Of a stretch of 64,000 nucleotides of DNA, positions 60,757 to 64,000 are shown piece after piece; within the stretch, counting starts at the first letter, position 1, and every line of letters starts with the position of its first letter. The position numbers and the translations under genes were made by a program. The DNA is from Streptomyces sp. RPA4-2. GTDB taxonomy: Bacteria; Actinomycetota; Actinomycetes; Streptomycetales; Streptomycetaceae. The notes under the pieces are model-generated. The model ran no database searches, had not been told where the DNA came from, and saw only the letters and a program-made list of their open reading frames with translations. The DNA lies in NCBI RefSeq assembly GCF_012273515.2, contig NZ_CP050975.2, positions 1,674,001 to 1,738,000 of the forward strand. Direction: 5' to 3'.

Positions 60757-61635
60757 TCACGGGATCTTCGGCTCTGTCGAACTCCGGTTCGCCTGTTGGC
60801 GGAGGTAGTCGTCGGCGGCGGCGACGATCAGGCCCGCGACGGCCTGCGGGTGAGAGACGAGGGAGACGTGGGAGGAATCGATCTCCCATGTCCTGCGCGC
60901 GTGGGAACGCTTCGCCTCAAAGCGTTCGAGACGGGGATCGATGGCCCGGTCCTGCTTTCCGACGAGTACATAGACAGGCTTTTCCCGCCACGCCACAGCG
61001 CCGACTTTGTCCGTGAACGCCGACAGTGCGAGGGGGCGTTGCGTGGCCGCCATGATCCTGGTCTGCCTCTCGGGGAGGTCCTGAGCGAAAACGGACCGGA
61101 TCTTGTCGGCTCGAATGTACACGTCCGTACCGGTACTGCCGTCGCCATTGCGGAACGGAACCTGTCGGAACGAACCCGTGATCTTGGTCGGCGGGAATTT
61201 GGCGGACAGGCTGGAAAAGGACTCACCTTTGTCGGGCATGATCGCATCGACGTAGACGAGCGCCTTGACCTGGTCCACGCCCTCCGCGGCCTGTGATATC
61301 GCTTCGCCGCCGTAGGAGTGGCCCACGAGGACGATCGGGCCCTTGACGGACTTCAGGAGGCTGTTCAGGTACGTCGAGTCCTGGGGCATGCCGCGCAACG
61401 GATTGGCCGGAGCGATGACCTGGTAGCCGTCGCGCTGGAGACGCTCCACCACCCCGTTCCAGCTGCTGCCGTCGGCGAAGGCCCCGTGCACGAGCACCAC
61501 GGTCGGCTTACTGCCGGGGATGGTACCGACGGGGCCATGGGGCGCATGGGCCGGAACCACGGCCAGCCCGGCGAGGACGGCGACGGCGGCCACCCCTGTT
61601 TTCCTGCCGGACATCATGAAGTGACGGGCTTTCAT
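60757..61635 (-). CDS. secreted alpha/beta hydrolase
   Basis: A 292-aa hydrolase with a signal peptide (K/R-rich start then V-A-A-V-A-V-L-A-G-L-A-V-V-P-A-H-A, likely cleaved near residue 31). The mature enzyme has V-L-V-H-G-A-F-A-D-G-S-S-W, the nucleophile V-G-H-S-Y-G-G, and the base region I-D-S-S-H-V-S-L-V-S-H-P. It resembles the esterase/salicylate-esterase-like group often labelled alpha/beta hydrolase. AAGGAAC precedes the ATG. The surrounding DNA is lower in GC than the window, suggesting more recent acquisition. Confidence 0.87.
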   Translation of the reverse strand: MKARHFMMSGRKTGVAAVAVLAGLAVVPAHAPHGPVGTIPGSKPTVVLVHGAFADGSSWNGVVERLQRDGYQVIAPANPLRGMPQDSTYLNSLLKSVKGPIVLVGHSYGGEAISQAAEGVDQVKALVYVDAIMPDKGESFSSLSAKFPPTKITGSFRQVPFRNGDGSTGTDVYIRADKIRSVFAQDLPERQTRIMAATQRPLALSAFTDKVGAVAWREKPVYVLVGKQDRAIDPRLERFEAKRSHARRTWEIDSSHVSLVSHPQAVAGLIVAAADDYLRQQANRSSTEPKIP

Positions 61636-62206
61636 ATGCTTGCCGTTCCTTCAGGATTCGAATATCGAAGGGGCTTGCGCACGAGCCGACAAACAGGTTC
61701 GGCGAGCCAAGTCGCGCCTGATCGCGAGAGGGTTTAAACATTCTCATGCAAAAATACCGCTCACCGAGATCCGGGGCAACCGCAGTCACCGCCCGACCCT
61801 GCCGGGCCGACAGCAGCGCCGAAGGGATTTCACGCCGCCCCCCGAATGATGAGGACTCGAATATCAGAATTCCACTATCCGAATTCCACTTCATCACCCG
61901 GAACGGAATGGGACCCTTTTGATCGGCCCGCACACCGGCGCGGGCAACGGGCACGGAAGTTTCACGAAGCTCGAACGCGAATTCCAGCACGCACCAGGGA
62001 GCACGCACCAGGGGCTCGTCACGCGGCCCTGTCGGCGTGCCGTGCCGCAGGATCTCAGCGGTGGGGCAGGCTGTCGACAGCGGGCGGACAAGCTGTCGGC
62101 CCGCTGTCGATCAGGTCAAGAAGTCGCCACCCCCTGAACAGGTCACGGCGGTGGAGCGTACTTCTGTACGGATCAACCCATCACATCCATCGGAGGGAAA
62201 GTCAGC
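61636..62206. other. about 570-bp lower-GC divergent intergenic region
   Basis: The region contains AT-rich stretches (around 61725-61760 and 61855-61920), a direct repeat GAATTCCACT (two copies near 61868 and 61883), and CGTAC-TTCT-GTACG (62157-62170) just before the Rieske gene. A minus frame at 61508-62008 crosses it but overlaps the hydrolase signal peptide and is not convincing. Promoters of both flanking genes should lie here. Confidence 0.5.
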
Positions 62207-62683
62207 ATGACCAGCGAATCGCTTCACCCCGCCCCGGCCCCGGCACGCCGCACCGTCGTGGCGGCGGTCGGCGCGGCGGGACTCGCCGTCGCGCTGACCG
62301 CGTGCGGGTCGGAGGACAAGTCCTCCGTCTCCTCCTCCAGCGCGAGCAGCGGCAGTTCGGGCGGCGGCGACAACGGCGCGGCCAGGAACGCGGGCGGCAC
62401 GGTCCTCGCCAAGACCGCCGACATCCCGGAGGGCGGCGGCAAGGTCTTCGCCGACCAGGGCGTGGTGGTCACGCAGCCGACGGCGGGCACCTTCAAGGCC
62501 TTCTCGTCCAAGTGCACCCACCAGGGCTGCGCCGTGAAGGACATCTCGAACGGCGTGATCACCTGCCCCTGCCACAACAGCCAGTTCTCCGCCACGGACG
62601 GCAGCGTGAAGAAGGGGCCCGCGACGCAGGCCCTGGCGGCCGCCGACATCAGCGTGGACGGGGACTCGATCAAGCTCGCGTGA
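62207..62683 (+). CDS. exported Rieske [2Fe-2S] protein
   Basis: A 158-aa protein with a signal that combines an arginine pair (P-A-R-R-T-V-V-A-A-V) and a lipobox-like L-T-A-C near residue 33, then a Ser/Gly linker and a C-terminal Rieske domain. Cluster ligands are C103 and H105 (C-T-H-Q-G-C) and C120 and H123 (C-P-C-H-N-S-Q-F); C108 and C122 can form the stabilising disulfide. The start ATG follows GGAGGGAAAG. Such stand-alone exported Rieske lipoproteins are common in Streptomyces; probably Tat-exported after cluster insertion. Electron partner unknown. Confidence 0.92.
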   Translation: MTSESLHPAPAPARRTVVAAVGAAGLAVALTACGSEDKSSVSSSSASSGSSGGGDNGAARNAGGTVLAKTADIPEGGGKVFADQGVVVTQPTAGTFKAFSSKCTHQGCAVKDISNGVITCPCHNSQFSATDGSVKKGPATQALAAADISVDGDSIKLA

Positions 62684-62695
62684 CCCCGGCGGGCG

Positions 62696-63334
62696 TCAGC
62701 GGCGCGGTCGCGCGAAACAGGCCAGCACGTCTTCGGTGGTGGTGACGGTGGCGACGAGGGCGAGCGTGTTGCGGATCATCGCGGGGGTGTAGTCGGAGGG
62801 CACTCCCGCGATGGCGTCCGCGGGCACCACGACGGTGTAGCCGCGGTTCACGGCATCGAACACGGCATTCGGGACGGCGACGTTGGCGGAGACACCGGTC
62901 ACCACGAGGGTGCGGCAGCCCAGGTTGCGCAGCAGCGCGTCGACATCCGTCCCCGCGATCGGCGACAGCCCGTGCAGACGGCGTACGACGAGGTCCTCCT
63001 CGGCGACCTCGATCGGGGCGGCGACCCGGACCGCCGCCGTCCCCGGCAGCTGGCGCACGGGAAGCCGTTCGGCGGCGCGGAAGAGCCGGGCGTTGCGGTT
63101 GGCGCCGCGCCCGTCGGCGCGCCGCTCCGCGACCGCGTGGATCACCTGCACCCCGCCCTCATGGGCCGCGGACACCAGCCGGGCCACCTGCGCCAACGCC
63201 CCGGAGGAGCGGGCCTCGTCGGCGAGTTCGGGCAGTGCGCTGCCAGGACCCACCACGCCCTGCTGGCACTCGACGGTGAGCAGCACGGTGGTGGCGGGAT
63301 CGAGGAGTTCACGGAGCTGTTCGTACGACGGCAC
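62696..63334 (-). CDS. isochorismatase-fold protein lacking the canonical catalytic residues
   Basis: A 212-aa isochorismatase/cysteine-hydrolase fold protein. The fold is clear (L-L-T-V-E-C-Q-Q-G-V-V start, L-V-V-T-G-V-S-A-N-V-A-V-P-N-A near the C-terminus), but the usual catalytic Asp at the first strand reads Glu and the nucleophilic Cys position in T-G-x-x-x-N-V-C reads Ala. It cannot use standard cysteine-hydrolase chemistry; isochorismatases also lack the Cys, so hydrolase or binding activity remains possible. GTG 63334 is fixed by GGGGGAA. Divergent from a PPOX protein with a palindromic operator between them. Confidence 0.87.
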   Translation of the reverse strand: MPSYEQLRELLDPATTVLLTVECQQGVVGPGSALPELADEARSSGALAQVARLVSAAHEGGVQVIHAVAERRADGRGANRNARLFRAAERLPVRQLPGTAAVRVAAPIEVAEEDLVVRRLHGLSPIAGTDVDALLRNLGCRTLVVTGVSANVAVPNAVFDAVNRGYTVVVPADAIAGVPSDYTPAMIRNTLALVATVTTTEDVLACFARPRR

Positions 63335-63413
63335 GGTTCCCCCTTGTCGTCGAGGGTCGGGGCGGGGGAGCGTAACGACCATTGCGTGGGGACGGAAGAC
63401 GCCTCATGCTTTT

Positions 63414-63430
63414 TCTGACGCAACGTCAGA
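63414..63430. promoter_or_regulatory. 17-bp palindrome in the divergent promoter
   Basis: TCTGACG-CAA-CGTCAGA is a perfect inverted repeat of the size and shape of TetR-family operators, lying between the isochorismatase-like gene (63334) and the PPOX gene (63478). It could control both. No cognate regulator gene is inside the window. Confidence 0.6.
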
Positions 63431-63477
63431 GGATCTCTGTCGACGTACCAGGCCGACGTGGAAGAAGAGGTGACCGT

Positions 63478-63945
63478 ATGACCGTCACTCAGCGCAGGGG
63501 TCGGAAGATCATGATGACTCCCGGCGAACTGGACGAGTTCCTCACCACCCAGCGCACGTGCCGCGTCGCGACGGTGTCGCAGGACGGCGTCCCGCATGTG
63601 AGCGCCCTCTGGTTCGCCTGGGACGGCACCTCGTTGTGGCTCTACTCCGTGGTCCGCAGCAAGCGGTGGGCCCAGTTGCGGCGTGACCCGCGGGTCGCGG
63701 TGGTGGTCGACTCCGGGGAGGAGTACGACCAGTTGCGGGGCGTCGAGCTGTCCGGGACGGTGGAGTTCGTGGGCGAGGTCCCGCGCACCGGGGAGCTCCG
63801 CGCCGAACTCGACGTCCCGGAGACCCTGTTCGCCCGCAAGAACTTCGGTCTGGAGGAGATGCCGCACGACGGCCGCCACGCGTGGGCGCGGCTGACTCCG
63901 ACGGCGATCGCCTCCTGGGACTTCCGGAAGCTGCCGCCGCTGTAG
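63478..63945 (+). CDS. PPOX-class pyridoxamine 5'-phosphate oxidase-like protein
   Basis: A 155-aa split-barrel flavin/F420-binding protein. Typical elements are F-L-T-T-Q-R-T-C-R-V-A-T-V-S-Q-D-G-V-P-H-V near residue 23, then W-L-Y-S-V-V-R-S-K-R-W-A-Q-L and R-V-A-V-V-V-D-S-G. The actinobacterial members usually bind F420 or FMN and reduce small molecules. ATG 63478 has GAAGAGG upstream. It is the last full gene in the window; the 55 bp to the right edge show no start. Confidence 0.88.
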   Translation: MTVTQRRGRKIMMTPGELDEFLTTQRTCRVATVSQDGVPHVSALWFAWDGTSLWLYSVVRSKRWAQLRRDPRVAVVVDSGEEYDQLRGVELSGTVEFVGEVPRTGELRAELDVPETLFARKNFGLEEMPHDGRHAWARLTPTAIASWDFRKLPPL

Positions 63946-64000
63946 AAACGCGGGGCGGCGGCACGCAGGCCGGTGCGCCACCGGTCGGTCAGGTCGACCA

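Noticed and set aside
61508..62008. A 166-codon minus-strand frame across the low-GC spacer
   Set aside because: It overlaps the signal-peptide end of the secreted hydrolase in another frame, lacks a ribosome binding site and has no recognisable domain.
1..64000. tRNA, rRNA, CRISPR arrays, insertion sequences, att sites, biosynthetic clusters
   Set aside because: None was visible by eye: no T-loop GGTTCGAATC-type sequence with a cloverleaf, no regularly spaced repeats, no transposase or integrase motifs, no KS/A/PCP modules. A tRNAscan or Infernal run would be decisive for small RNAs.

Overview
The window is high-GC, gene-dense actinobacterial chromosome, almost certainly Streptomyces. The evidence is strong G/C bias at third positions, many GTG and a few TTG starts, candidate leaderless promoters, and a Streptomyces-type gene set. 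That set includes a divergent third EF-Tu (tuf3-like), a long-form GAPDH, a mycothiol-type maleylpyruvate-isomerase family gene, MmyB- and HxlR-type regulators and an actinobacterial Lnt. I see no rRNA, tRNA, CRISPR array, insertion sequence or polyketide/peptide synthase cluster. It reads as core-to-arm chromosome with scattered accessory genes.

Layout. 0-6.4 kb: ACT-GNAT protein, a trans-sulfuration PLP enzyme divergent from an Lrp regulator, a DUF885 hydrolase, and a rhodanese divergent from a second Lrp. 6.4-15.1 kb: sbcD-sbcC, YigZ, an APC permease, and a translationally coupled pair of a catalytically degenerate cysteinyl-tRNA-synthetase-like protein and a SixA-type phosphatase. 15.2-24.5 kb: regulators with divergent partners (SDR/MmyB-type, DMT exporter/XRE-cupin with a clear palindromic operator), small enzymes, gamma carbonic anhydrase, DedA, cyanase and a thioesterase. 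24.6-32.7 kb: a frameshifted membrane-anchored protein, MFS transporter, spermidine-synthase-like protein, tuf3, TVP38 protein, and a thiolase divergent from HxlR. 32.9-38.4 kb: a Gfo/Idh/MocA-PmoA-cupin operon with a LacI-type operator, uppP and small proteins.

38.5-40.9 kb is the most accessory-looking segment: an orphan eCIS-core (DUF4157) protein with a lower-GC C-terminal domain resembling a toxin, next to an SDR gene whose C-terminus is missing. 41-49 kb: GAPDH, luciferase-like oxidoreductase, NTF2-like protein, Lnt with a nearby lipoprotein, a second Gfo/Idh enzyme and Ung. 49.6-54.2 kb: an acyl-CoA/carnitine-like catabolic group (3-hydroxyacyl-CoA dehydrogenase, YWTD propeller, crotonase) facing two tandem SDR/FabG enzymes. 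54.4-64 kb: HipA-like kinase with DUF3037, FUSC protein with a broken PEBP gene, a broken zinc alcohol dehydrogenase, a broken maleylpyruvate-isomerase family gene, a secreted alpha/beta hydrolase, a Rieske protein, an isochorismatase-fold protein without the usual catalytic residues, and a PPOX flavoprotein.

Four otherwise conserved genes (24651-25687, 55679-56205, 58608-59679, 59765-60561) carry a single frameshift each. At least two fall at a G or C homopolymer, so consensus errors in the sequence must be excluded before calling real gene decay. Convergent gene pairs are repeatedly separated by strong hairpins without U-tracts, and several divergent pairs share inverted-repeat operators.
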